Positions 38,550 to 48,474 of a DNA stretch of 64,000 nucleotides are shown here, one piece after another. Within the stretch, counting starts at the first letter, position 1; each line of letters begins with the position of its first letter. The translations under genes and the position numbers were made by a program. The stretch spans positions 161,941 to 225,940 of the forward strand of contig NW_005201286.1 in assembly GCF_000372725.1 (NCBI RefSeq), given 5' to 3'. The notes beneath the pieces are model-generated. The model was not told the DNA's origin. It did no database searches and saw only the letters and a list, made by a program, of their open reading frames with translations. This DNA is from Emiliania huxleyi CCMP1516 (Eukaryota > Haptophyta > Isochrysidales > Noelaerhabdaceae).

Positions 38550-39865
38550 ATGGACCTGTCCGCCCTCCCGCTCCCGCCCTCGCGGCTCGCTCTCCTCCAC
38601 ACAGCCGGGTACCGCAAGCGCAGCGACCTGGACGGCGTCATCGCGGCGACGCTCGCGCAAAAGATTGGCGGCACGGCGGCCGAGGCTGCGCGGCTGCTGG
38701 CCAACGTGCACTCGGGCGGCAGCAGCTCGGACGACCTGGGCGCAAACTACCTGCGCACCTCGGCTCGCACCGGCCTCGCGCTTCTGCAGGAGGAGCGCGC
38801 CGCCCAGAAGATTGTCACGCTCGTGCAGCCGCTCGACGAGCTTCTCGGCGGCGGCGTGCGGCCGGGCCAGCTCACCGAGGTTGCGGGCGTGCCCGGCGTG
38901 GGCAAGACGCAGATGGGGATGCAGCTGGCCGTCAACGCCGCCGTCCCTCACGCACTCGGCGGCGCCGGTGGCGAGACGGCCTACATCGACACGGAGGGCT
39001 CCTTCTCGGCGCAGCGGGTGCGCGAGATGGCGGAGGGGCTCGTGGGCTCGCTGTGGCAGAGCCTCGTGGCGTGCCGGCCCGAGGAGCGGGGCGCGCGGGA
39101 GGAGGCGTTGCGCGGCCTCACCTGCGAGGGCGTCCTCTCCGGCATCCACGTCTTTCGCTGCCACGACCTCGCCGAGCTGGTCGCCGCGGTCAAGGGTCTC
39201 TGCGCGTTTGCCGAGGGGCGCTCGTCGCGCGTGCGCCTGGTGGTGGTCGACTCGGTCGCGTTCCACTTCCGGCACGAGAACCTCCCCTTCGCGCGCCGGC
39301 TCCAGCTCCTCGGAACCGTCAGCCAGGCGCTCCTCGACTTTGCGCGCGCCGAGCGCGCCGCGGCGGTGCTGGTGAACCAGGTGACGACACCTCCCAGACA
39401 CTGCCTAGACATTTCCCAGACACTGCCCAGACACTGCCCAGAGATTGCCTGGACGCCACCTAGACACTCCTCTCTTGCCAATCAGGTGACGACGAAGGTC
39501 AACGACGCGACCAACGACTCGTTCCTCGCGCCTGCGCTCGGCGAGTCGTGGGCAGACTGCCGCACCAAGCGCGTGCTCCTGGAGTGGCAAGGGTTCGACG
39601 GTGTGGTAGTGTATGATAGGCGCACACCTGCCACACCAAGCTGATGCTCGAGTGGCGGCAGCGCACCCGCGTCGCGCGCCTCTACAAGGGCGGCCCGCCC
39701 GGCTGCGTGCCTTACCAGGTCCTCACCGAAGGTGTGCGCAGGGCGGAGGGCGCAGCGGCGGCGGCGCCCGAGCCGGCCGCGGCGTCGCTCGCGCGGCAGC
39801 GGGACGAGCAGGCGGGCGCTTGGGCGGCGCAGGAGCCGAAGCGGCAGCACACAGGCGACTCGTGA
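38550..39865 (+). CDS. RAD51C: RAD51C-like recombinase (RecA family)
   Basis: Three exons: 38550-39380, 39486-39572, 39641-39865, giving 380 residues. The N-terminal part (LSALPLPPSRLALLHTAGY) resembles the helical domain of RAD51 paralogues. The RecA core has Walker A GVPGVGKTQ, YIDTEGSFSAQRV, the FRCHDLAEL segment, Walker B LVVVDSVAFHFRH and VLVNQ/VTTKVND, then APALGESWADCRTKR/LMLEWRQRTRVARLYK. The order and the GESW and FRC motifs match RAD51C best among the paralogues. RAD51C acts in the nucleus in homologous recombination with other RAD51 paralogues, using ATP. Intron 1 (105 nt) is a multiple of three without stops, so retention would keep the frame. Both introns are bordered by exon-like duplications. 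The start is the ATG at 38550; the C-terminal tail is Ala/Gln-rich and ends HTGDS. Confidence 0.88.
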
Positions 39866-41375
39866 GGCGGGAATCGGACGAGCGCCCAGTGGCAGCTCTC
39901 CCCTGTCCAGAGTCCACGCACCGCGCATGCACTTGACTCTTGAGGAGGCTTTCGGGTGGCTGGGGTGCACTTGCCCACGGCTTCTCTGGCTACTTCTGTC
40001 GGGTGACAATCGTACGTTCGCCTATCTTTGTCTGTGTCCGCCGCGGTGTAATCCTGAGAGACAGTGAGAGACTTGTCGAGCGGAGGAGAGAAAAAAGACA
40101 TATATACACGTATATCTAATATCATAATTGCGGATATCATAATATGCGGCCGACTGCACGCTAAAGGCTACACGCTCGCACACCACTTGCAGAGTGGCTC
40201 TCCCGGGCGCTCAGCCCACGGCGGAGGCACGCCAGGCCCCGGGCAGCCGGCCGTCACTCGCCTAAGCGCCTAAGCGGCCTAAGCGGGGGGGTGCTTAGGG
40301 TGCTTAGGCGCTTAGGCGGCCCTTGCGAGCGTGGCGGCGTGGTGGTATCGTAATACAAGTGACTCCGATGACACACATGATGCTCTTGCTAGTGTCATTG
40401 CTCAGAGAGCAGCCTCACCGCGTCGAAAGTCTACCACTGGCCCTGGTCGCACACCGCCGCTGAGCTGTGATGATGCCCACAGCACCAGCAGCAAAGGCGG
40501 GCGGGCCGACCCCGCGGCCATCGCCGCCGCTGCCGCCTCCTCCGCCGCCGGCGCCGCCCCCTCTGCCGTCGCCGTCACCTTGGGCTGCATCACCCGCGCC
40601 GCCGCCGCGCACCGGCTCGTGCTCATTCAAAGGCGCCTCGAGTTGCAGGCCAGCGGCGCTGACGTTGTCGTGGTCGGGCTGCCCAACGTCGGCGCGGGAG
40701 GGAGGGGGCAACGCCGTTATGAAGAGCGCGAGAGCGAGCGCCGACGGCCCAGATTCTGAGCAGCAGCCCGCCTGGTCATGGGCCACTTGCCTACGTGCGT
40801 CCAGCTTCCACTATAGGACGAACGTCGAAGTTTGCTCTCCGACGCCGTGCCGAGCGAAACCTTTTCCTTCGAAGCCCGGCGACGTAGCCGGGCGAGCGGA
40901 ATAGGGCAGCCCTAGAGAGCACCTTGAGGCCATTCAATAGAGCCCGTACTATAGTCGAGAGTCGATCGCCGGCCCGCGCAGTGCTGCTCTGACCGCTCCG
41001 CCGGGCCGCCTCCGGGCCGCCGCGGCGGAGACGTGCACATAGGCAAGTTGGTATTTTCATATATGAACTTCAAAATAGTATTGGCTAGTCTAATTCTACT
41101 CATCACAACTCGCCAGGAACACCCACACACTATAGGGTCATTGTGTAGCCCTGCTTAGAAGGAAAAGGTTTTCTGCAAGGTCCGTATGCCTTACCGTGTA
41201 GTCGGCCATGCCTGTACGGGTGCATTTATAATTTATATGGTTTACATGTGGTGCTGAAGCGTGAAGTGAGTGTGAACACGAATGGCGTATGGGCTGAGAG
41301 CAACGAGCTGAGAGCGGCGACATGTGATGCTGAAACACACAGTCACAGACTCAACACAGAGCCGGTGTGCGCGGT
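39866..41375. other. Intergenic with a strong hairpin; no gene supported
   Basis: A GTG-initiated frame near 40331-40759 (SAVAVTLGCITRAAAAHRLV) might be a coding remnant, but has no ATG or domain. From 41040 to 41250 the DNA is A/T-richer than the surroundings. Confidence 0.4.
40260..40317. repeat. Long hairpin of GCCTAAGC/GCTTAGGC units
   Basis: Left arm 40260-40284 (three CCTAAGC units) and right arm 40293-40317 (three GCTTAGG units) pair at 23 of 25 positions around an 8-nt G-rich loop. Confidence 0.85.
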
Positions 41376-43350
41376 TCACAGCGGGCCCGAAATGCCCTGC
41401 CGGTACCCCTGCGCGACCAGCGCATGCGCTGAGCGGTGCGCCCTGCCCCTCGCCCACCAGAGTGCAAGGCAGCAGAGGAGTCCGCCGCATACCGCTGCCG
41501 GCCCGCCGCCGCCCACCGCCGCCCAACCCTCCGGCGCGGCTGCCTCGCCGGCGGCGGAGAAGGCGGTAAAGGCGGGCTCCGCGCCGGGCTGCGGCTTCAA
41601 GCTAGGGACGATGAGGCGGTCGATCGCGTTGTGGTACCTACGCGGTGCTCTCGCAGGTGGGGAGGAGAGGCGCGGCTGCAGCGTGGGGAGGAGAGGCGCG
41701 CGCATGTACGGCTTGTACGACTCGCCTGCAGGAAGGTTCCGAGAGGGTTCAGATAAGGTTCAGAGAGGGTTCAGAGAGGGTTCAGAGAGGGTTCAGAGAG
41801 GGTTCAGAGAGGGTTCAGAGAGGGTTCAGAGAGGGGTCCCAAGAAGGGGCGATGTGCCCTGCTCACGCCACTCGCCTCCAAAGAGGTAGAAGGCGCCGCC
41901 CGACGGGTCGCGGACAACGCCTTGCCGGTAGCGGTGAGTCGGCGAGCTCGGCGTGCTCACGCGGCGCCAGCCTCCTCCCGCGTACACCCACGCGTCGCCG
42001 TAGCACGTGCACCTGCGGCAGGCCGACTCGCGCACTGACTCTCGCGCCCCCGACTCTCGCGCCCCCGGACCTCCCTTTCCGCAACCCTCGGCTCGGACAA
42101 CCTCGGTCAATCTCGGTCAATCTGAGTCAATCTGAGTCAATCTGAGTCAATCTGAGTCAATCTCGGTCAGTCTCGCGAGCCGCACCCAGGCGTGCAGTGT
42201 GCTCCGCCGTACAGAAGCAGGCTGTCGGGCGGCGCCGCGACGAGGGAGGCGTGCGATCGGGCAGCCGGCGCAAGCGGCACGGGCCCGTGGCCCAGCCCGC
42301 TCTGCGTGAGAAGCGACCAGCGCCGCGTCGTCGCGTCAAAGTGCCACAAGTCGTCGAGCGGGGTGGGCGGGGAGCGGCTGCCCGGCTTGCCGCGCCGCGT
42401 GCCGCCGAAGACGAAGAAGCCGCGCCCGTCCGGCGCCGCGCCTACCGCCACTCCCTCGCGTGACGGCGTCGCGTCGCGAGGCGGAGAGGGCGCGGCGGGG
42501 AGGGCGCGCGCTTGCGGCGGCGGCGTGGCGCGTGCCCGGGTGCTGCCCTCCTGCGGATGCGACCGCCGCCGCGTCGTCCACCTGCCATGGTAGTGATCGA
42601 GATCAATTGGACGACGATCGGATGAGATGACCCACCAGACCTTGCGAGCTCCAGGCCGCACCTTTGTCCACGCACGGGCGGCGAAGGAGAAGCGCCACGT
42701 GTCGTCGCGTTCGAGCCCGCCGTAGACGTACATCGCGTCGCCTGCGGCAGGCGGCTGGCTCTGAGGGAGGGAGGGAGGGAGGGAGGGAGAGAGGGAGGGA
42801 GGGAGGGAGGGAGAGAGAGAGACAGAGAGAGAGAGAGACAGAGAGACAGAGAGACAGAGAGCGGTGGCGTCGCGCCGACGAGGGCGGCCACATGCAGCGC
42901 GCGCTTCGGCGGCGCCCTGCCGACCGGCGTGACGGACGACCACGTGAAGCTACTCAGGTCGAGCCGCCAGAGCTCCGAGTTCCACGCCTTGAAGACATAA
43001 TTGTGCAGCGAGTGCTTGTGCCCGCCGTCGTCGCCGCCGTACATGTAGAGGCCGCCGTCAAATACGACGGCGGAGGCAGAGTAGCGCGCCGACGGCGCAC
43101 CGTGCCGTTCGCCGCGGTGCACCTGCCGCCACGCGCCGCGCGACACCTCAAACACCCACGCGTCGGACAGCCATGCCGGCTGGCGGATGTCGTGGTTGTA
43201 AAAGTAGCCGTGCGTTACGACGATGCGGCCTTCGTGCCACACGACGCACGCCGAGTAACGCACCGACGGGTGCGTTGAGTCGCCGATCATCGGGCGGTGC
43301 TCGGGCAACACCACGTCCCAGGCGGCAAGAGTCGTGGCGTTGTCGGGCAT
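41376..43350 (-). CDS. Kelch-repeat protein with C-terminal membrane segment (multi-exon)
   Basis: Begins at the ATG at 43350 (MPDNATTLAAWDVVLPEHRP). Kelch blades follow over several exons. Exon 1 runs to about 42880 (RYSACVVWHEGRIVVTHGYF, SDAWVFEVSRGAWRQV, SASAVVFDGGLYMYGGDDGG, LWRLDLSSFTWSSVTP). A second, about 42752-42640, has AMYVYGGLERDDTWRFS. A third, about 42480-42200, has GRGFFVFGG, DLWHFDATTRRWSLL and DSLLLYGGAHC. A fourth, about 42030-41860, has YGDAWVYAGGGWRRVS and FYLFGGEW. Then ESYKPYM joins YHNAIDRLIV near 41632, and a hydrophobic AAVCGGLLCCLALWW segment precedes the stop at 41376. The repeats form a beta-propeller for protein binding; the tail may anchor it in a membrane. Introns contain the microsatellites listed separately. 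Exon edges are approximate. Confidence 0.75.
41732..41836. repeat. 11-bp minisatellite (GGGTTCAGAGA)
   Basis: About nine units of GGGTTCAGAGA with small variants, lying inside a Kelch gene intron. Confidence 0.95.
42101..42170. repeat. 10-bp minisatellite (TCAATCTGAG/TCAATCTCGG)
   Basis: About seven tandem 10-bp units in another Kelch gene intron. Confidence 0.95.
42763..42862. repeat. (GGGA)n / (GAGACA)n purine tract
   Basis: A long polypurine stretch in a Kelch intron; on the coding strand it is a strong polypyrimidine tract before an exon. Confidence 0.95.
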
Positions 43351-43361
43351 TGGGAGGCCAC

Positions 43362-43376
43362 AGAAGAAAAGAATTC
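43362..43376 (-). promoter_or_regulatory. GAATTCTTTTC motif before the Kelch start
   Basis: On the minus strand GAATTCTTTTCTTC lies about 15-25 bp upstream of the ATG at 43350. Confidence 0.4.
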
Positions 43377-43383
43377 GCGGGCC

Positions 43384-43540
43384 ACGCGGCACGGGACTGG
43401 CGCGCACTGGCACTAACACGAATAAAAGAATGGGGATATTTTCGTCGTGCCACTTAAACTCCCTGTGTGGTGGCGGCGTGCCGTCCTCCCATGCTCCCAT
43501 CCCTCCCTTGCGGTCTGTTTTCTTTCTTTCTTCCCTCTTT
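43384..43540 (+). repeat. Dispersed repeat, copy 4
   Basis: CACGGGACTGGCGCGCACTG then, further on, TGTGTGGTGGCGGCGTGCCG, TCCTCCCAT and CTGTTTTCTTTCTTTC. The two blocks are in the opposite order to copy 1. Confidence 0.75.
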
Positions 43541-43572
43541 TGCGAGGGAGTTGTGTGTTAAATTCTTTTCAT

Positions 43573-44783
43573 ATGGAAGTGTGTTGTGAGTGGGGTGAGC
43601 CTACACGAACGAGCAGTACCACTGCGCCGCGCCGTTTCTCGAATTTGTATCGGGCGCCGGCTTTGATTGCTTTGTCCGACAGTCGCAAGTTGTGCCACAG
43701 CTGCGGCTATCTCGCCTGGCGCATGCGACCTCGATGCGCGGCGCTGCAGGCGCTAGCGGCGGCATCGCTGGGAACAGTCTACGCCGCTGCGGAGTGCGGG
43801 GAGCTAGGCCGAGCCCACGGCCTCCGCCTCGACTTCCTGAACTCGGAGGCGGGCGATGACATCAACAATTTGGGTCGCGGCGCTCCCCGCAGTGCTCCCC
43901 CCTGCCATTCTGTCCACCCGCGCGGGCCGGCTCGCACAAGCCACGCAGTGACGACCCGCTTGCCGTGCCAGGCGGCTTTCCCGGCGGGCTTGCTTATGGC
44001 GACTGCACGGTGCTCCACCCCCTCACCGCGAAACGCTAGCGGAGCGGCTACAATCGTCGGCCCCCAGCGACCCGCAGCGATGGATGCCGCCGCCCCCCCG
44101 CCCCCTGCGGCTGACGCGCCGATGCACGACCGGCCTCCGTCGGATGGCTCTCCGGCCTCTCCGGCCGCTGACGCGGCCGCCCATGCTGCTGCCGATCCGG
44201 TCCCTCTCACGCTCAGCGATATCCGCACAAGCTACGACAACTTTGAGGTCGCCGGCTTTGGCCAGGTGCAGCGACCACCTGCTTGCCTCCATGTTCACGC
44301 TTCGCGCCCCTCCCCCCCTCTGACACCGCCGTATGACCTTAGGTGAGGGGCACGACTACCCGCCTGGAAGGCGCTCTCATCAGCAAGTCACCCAGGCACC
44401 AACTCCTGGGCGTTTACGCTTGACTACGAAACCATGCAGTGGATGCAGCTCGATCAAAACGGCGACGCCAACAGCTGGTCCCTGGGCGAGTTCCTCGCCC
44501 AGGATGAGGTGCGAGTCATGATGCTCGACCCAGCGTGCACCAAGTCGCTCACATTCCGTGAGTTCGTCAACGGGCCGATCATCTCTCCAAGTCGACTGCG
44601 ATCTCGGACTCCGACAACTGGACCGGTGCACCAGCCGCGGAGGACGATGGCTCCCTCGACGACATCCCTTCATCGACGGACGCCTTCACCGCCGCCGGCC
44701 CTGGGCCATCCAGCGCGGCCTCCGACGGCCTGCACGTGATCGAGCGGGTACAGAAACGGTGGCTGCCGCAGCTCACACCCTAA
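43573..44783 (+). pseudogene. EF-hand protein gene with a probable frameshift
   Basis: Begins at the ATG at 43573 (MEVCCEWGEPTRTSSTTAPR), preceded by AAATTCTTTTC. The frame runs to LTLSDIRTSYDNFEVAGFGQ, with a GTGCAG donor near 44268. Coding resumes near 44398 as TNSWAFTLDYETMQWMQLDQ followed by NGDANSWSLGEFL, an EF-hand calcium loop (D-x-N-x-D-x-N), and LDPACTKSLTFREFV, a second degenerate one. Near 44574 the reading must shift by one base to continue as DHLSKSTAISDSDNWTGAPA and reach the TAA at 44781-44783 (QKRWLPQLTP). Without the shift it stays open to an unrelated C-terminus. So it is either a sequencing indel or a decaying gene. Calcium-binding is inferred only from the loop residues. 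Confidence 0.5.
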
Positions 44784-45140
44784 TCGATCTGCCTTAGGCA
44801 CGGAGCCAACGGAGCCATCGCGCATGCCCGCATCGCGTGCGGCTCCGAGGTCTCCCGCCGAGACCGGCTCGGCGCGGCGCGTGGCCGCACGCCGCCGTTG
44901 AAAAGGCGAGATAGGACCGAGGGGAGAGCGCCGGCCACATCGAGCGAGCGCTGACGTGTAAGGTGTCTGTGCTGCTCCGGTGTGTGTGGGATTCTGCCTC
45001 CCCCCCCATCTGTGCGGCGAGTTGTTTGCGGCGCGATGCCCGATCGTGCGCGATAGCCTCCCATTGTGCGTGGTGTGTCGGTGTGTCGGGGTCGTCCGGA
45101 GCGCGTGTGGCGGCGCCGTTGCATGCAGCGACTGCTCCAC

Positions 45141-45216
45141 GTGCCACGACTGCTTTGACTGACGTGACTGACTGATGAGTGCCACGACTGCTTTGACTGA
45201 CGTGACTGACTGATGA
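45141..45216. repeat. 38-bp tandem duplication
   Basis: Units 45141-45178 and 45179-45216 (GTGCCACGACTGCTTTGACT start) are exact head-to-tail copies. Confidence 0.95.
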
Positions 45217-45266
45217 GACATGAGTGCTGATGGATGATCTCCGACAACCCAAAACCAAAATGCCTG

Positions 45267-45512
45267 AGCCCTGGTGTCGAGGTGTCGAGGCCCGGTGTCG
45301 AGGGTGTCGAGCTGCTGTCGAGGGATAGAGGTGTCGAGAGGCCTGTCGAGGCCTGTCGAGGCCTGTCGAGGCCTGTCGAGGCTGGGACCAAGCTTGTCCG
45401 TGTCGAGGGGTGTCGAGGGGTGTCGAGGGTGTCGAGGGTGTCGAGGGTGTCGAGGGTGTCGAGCAGGTGTCGAGTGTTGTCAAGGGGTTTTGCGTCTAAG
45501 GTGTCGAGGTGT
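45267..45512. repeat. GGTGTCGAGG minisatellite, array 1
   Basis: Some 20 units of (G)GTGTCGAGG and CCTGTCGAGG. Confidence 0.95.
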
Positions 45513-45678
45513 CCAAGGTGGCAGGATGCAGTTGCAGCCCATCAACAAAACTTGGGCAGCAGTTGCAAAGCTGTTTCATCCCTTAGTTGCAGCCTCAGTT
45601 GCACCCTGTTGATGTAGCACAACCTGAGCACAACCAGTATACTCTCTGTGGACATTTGAGGACATCAAGTGCCGGGAG

Positions 45679-46060
45679 TCATTGCCACTGTGCACAAAGG
45701 TGCTGTGCAGGCGCAGCACCGCAGCAGCGTCGCCGCTGCAGCAGCGTCGCCCCTGCAGCGTCACCGGCGCACAAAGCGCAACTGACCACAGCGCTCATAT
45801 GGCACAAGGCTGGTGCCATGAGTCAGTGGACATTGCCACTGCACAAGGTGCTGTCCAGCAGCTAAGGGCTGCCAGTACCCCATCGCAGCAGCGTCGCCGC
45901 CGCTGCAGCGTCGCCGTTGCAGCCGAGCGTCGCCAGTGCACAAAGCGCAATGGACCACAGGTCTGCACTCATGGCACAAGCTCACTGGTGTGAGGATTCA
46001 TTGCCACTGTACAAGGTGCTGTGCAGCACCTGAGGGCTACCTGAGTACTGCCATGTTTGC
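45679..46060. repeat. Long-unit tandem repeat (about 150-170 bp)
   Basis: Two full and one partial unit, each starting CATTGCCACTG and CACAAGGTGCTGT, then CAGCAGCGTCGCCGCTGCAG and GCACAAAGCGCAA. Starts are near 45679, 45831 and 45999. Confidence 0.8.
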
Positions 46061-46216
46061 TGCATCAACAGGGGTGCAACTGAGCTGCAACTTGAGCTAG
46101 AACTTGAGAGGCTGCAACTCAGGGATGAAAGTACTGCCAGCCAAGTTTGATTGCTGCTGCAACCCTGATTTCTAACTCTGACTCCAATGGGTCTACATCT
46201 CTGCTGTGTTAGGATC

Positions 46217-46460
46217 ATCAGAGGTGTCGAGCGGTGTCGAGCGGTGTCGAGCGGTGTCGAGCGGTGTCGAGCGGTGTCGAGGGGTGTCGAGGGGTGTCGA
46301 GGTGTCGAGTTTGGCACCTTGACACGGACGAGCTTGGTCCCAGCCTAGATGGTGTCGAGGGGTGTCGAGGGGTGTCGAGTTGGTCGAGTTGGCATGGGGT
46401 GTCGAGGTGTCGAGTCAGTGTCGAGGTTTGGTGTCGAGGTGTCGCGGCCAGGGCTCAGCA
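46217..46460. repeat. GGTGTCGAGG minisatellite, array 2
   Basis: Same unit family as array 1, separated from it by about 700 bp; the arrays also share GACACGGACGAGCTTGGTCC, which is inverted relative to the spacer in array 1 (GGACCAAGCTTGTCCGTGTC). Confidence 0.95.
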
Positions 46461-46631
46461 AAATGCAAATGCGGAGTGGCCCACTTTGGCGTGCAGATCC
46501 TGCGTCTCTCACTGCCCGAACAACAGAGACGGGTACTTGTAGTATAGTAGGGTGAGAATTATGAAAAACGCCGGAATTCGGACGAGTACTCTCGCCTGCA
46601 CAAATCCGCCGCAGGTCCCACACTAGGCCCA

Positions 46632-46649
46632 GAAAAATTCTTTCTCGCG
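46632..46649 (+). promoter_or_regulatory. AAAAATTCTTTCTCGCG motif at the RCC1 start
   Basis: AAAAATTCTTTCTCGCG abuts the ATG at 46650. The paralogue at 50429 has TTTTCTTTTCCTCGCG at the same place. Confidence 0.4.
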
Positions 46650-48068
46650 ATGTCCACCCCACCGCGCCGCCGCTCGCGCCGCCTCGCCCCCGCCACCTCC
46701 GCCGCGCCCCCGCCAAGTACGCCGCCGCCCGCCCGCCTCCTCGACCTCCCCAGGGAGCTCCTCGTGCGCGCCCTCTCCCGCTGCGACCCCGCCGGCATCG
46801 CTCGCGTCGCGGCCGTCTCGCTGCTCTTCCACGCCTCGCTTGCGGTGGAGGCCATCCGCTTGTGGGCGCAAGAGCGCGGCTTCGAGCTGCCGGCGCAGCC
46901 AGAGGGCGAGAGCTGCGCCGTGCGGTGGCTGTGCTTTGCTGCGCTGCTGCGCGAGGCCAACCTGCTGGCGAGGGTGGCGGCGGGCGAACGGCACAGTGTC
47001 TTCATCGACGGCGAGGGGCGGCTCTCGTCGTGCGGCTCGGAACCGGAGGGCGAGGAGGAAGAGGAGGACGAAGAGGAGGTATTTCAAGGCCTTCTCGGCC
47101 ATGGCGAGGGCGTGACGCGGCTCAATACGCCGACCCGCCTCCCTTCTCCGCTGGGCGGCGAGCGTGCCGTGAGCGTGTCGGCGGGACGCAAACACAGCCT
47201 CGCAATCACCGCCGACGGCGCTGTCTTGAGCTGGGGCGATGGAGAGTTTGGCAAGAAGGTGGAGGCCTTTGCTGGGCGGCGCGTCGTCGCTGTGTCGGCT
47301 GGAGCCGATCACAACCTCGCCCTCACCGCCGACGGCTCTGTCTGGAGCTGGGGCTGGGGAAGTTTTGGCGCGCTGGGCCACGGCGACGAGCAGAACCAGC
47401 TGCAGCCGAAGAAGGTTGAGGCCTTGGCTGGCCAGCGCGTCGTCGCTGTGTCGGCTGGAGTGGGCATCAACCTCGCTCTCACCGCCGACGGCAGCGTCTG
47501 GAGCTGGGGCGATGGAGGCTTTGGCGAGCTGGGCCACGGCGACCGGCAGAGCCAGCTGCTGCCCAAGAAGATCGAAGCCTTTGCTGGCCGGCGCGTTGTC
47601 GCTGTGTCGGCTGGAGCAGCCCACAGCCTCGCCCTCACCGCCGATGGCGCTGTCTGGAGCTGGGGCGCTGGAGAGGATGGCCAGCTGGGCCACAGCGACG
47701 AGCAGGACCAGCTGCTGCCAAAGAAGGTCGAGGCCTTTGCTGACCAGCGCGTCATCGCTGTGTCGGCTGGAGGCAGCCACAGCCTCGCCCTCACCGCCGA
47801 CGGAGCTGTCTGGAGCTGGGGCGAGGGAGCCTTTGGCCAGCTGGGCCACGACGACGAGCAGAACCAGCTGCTGCCGAAGAAAGTCGAGGCCTTTGCTGGC
47901 GAGCGCGTCGTCGCTGTGTCGGCTGGACCCTGCCACAGCCTCGCCCTCGCCGCCGACGGCGCCGTCTGGAGCTGGGGTGATGGCGAGACCGGCTGCCTAG
48001 GGCACGGAGAGGACCTGTCGAACCAGCTGCTGCCCAAGAAGATCGAGGCGTGGGGCCTGGGGCGGTGA
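46650..48068 (+). CDS. F-box/RCC1-repeat protein 1
   Basis: 472 residues, one exon. A basic Pro/Arg N-terminus is followed by an F-box (RLLDLPRELLVRALSRCDPA, ARVAAVSLLFHASLAVEAIR) and then an RCC1-type beta-propeller (about residues 105-470). Its repeats read VVAVSAGADHNLALTADGSV and WSWGWGSFGALGHGDEQNQL. One early repeat lacks the LGHG half (SWGDGEFGKKVEAF), and a Glu-rich loop (GEEEEEDEEEV) interrupts the first blade. F-box proteins link substrates to SCF ubiquitin ligases, and the propeller would be the substrate-binding part. It is a close paralogue of the gene at 50429; similarity continues for about 70 bp past the stop, so the copies arose by DNA duplication. Confidence 0.85.
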   Translation: MSTPPRRRSRRLAPATSAAPPPSTPPPARLLDLPRELLVRALSRCDPAGIARVAAVSLLFHASLAVEAIRLWAQERGFELPAQPEGESCAVRWLCFAALLREANLLARVAAGERHSVFIDGEGRLSSCGSEPEGEEEEEDEEEVFQGLLGHGEGVTRLNTPTRLPSPLGGERAVSVSAGRKHSLAITADGAVLSWGDGEFGKKVEAFAGRRVVAVSAGADHNLALTADGSVWSWGWGSFGALGHGDEQNQLQPKKVEALAGQRVVAVSAGVGINLALTADGSVWSWGDGGFGELGHGDRQSQLLPKKIEAFAGRRVVAVSAGAAHSLALTADGAVWSWGAGEDGQLGHSDEQDQLLPKKVEAFADQRVIAVSAGGSHSLALTADGAVWSWGEGAFGQLGHDDEQNQLLPKKVEAFAGERVVAVSAGPCHSLALAADGAVWSWGDGETGCLGHGEDLSNQLLPKKIEAWGLGR

Positions 48069-48474
48069 GCGATGGGGGGGGCGGAAGCCGGAACGGAGCG
48101 GGTCTTTAATGAGCCTGTGAGTCTGTGAGCCTGTGCCCTGACTTGGCACTTGGGGGTATGAGGAGAAGGACATTTGCGTGCAGGCGGCGCGGGCGGCTCG
48201 CGTCGTCGAGGCTCGAGCGGACGCGCTTTTTCGCGGTGTACAATTTCCAAAAAAAAAACGCGGGATGGCGGTGAAACCGCAAACCCAGTGCGTGCGTGCG
48301 GGGGGCGGGGCGTGGTGACTGGAGCGGTGACTCATATGAACCCCCCCCCCCCACACACACACACACACCACCGCGGGGTATGGCCATGCAGCGCGCTGGG
48401 GGCGGCGCGGGACCAGCTCCTCTCTTTCCGGTGGGTGGGTGGGTGGTGGGGGGGGGGGCAAGGGGGTTCATTAT

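Larger units (their letters stand above)
44784..46649. other. Minisatellite-rich intergenic region
   Basis: Contains several tandem repeats listed separately and no recognisable gene; frames through the GTGTCGAGG arrays are compositional. Confidence 0.7.
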
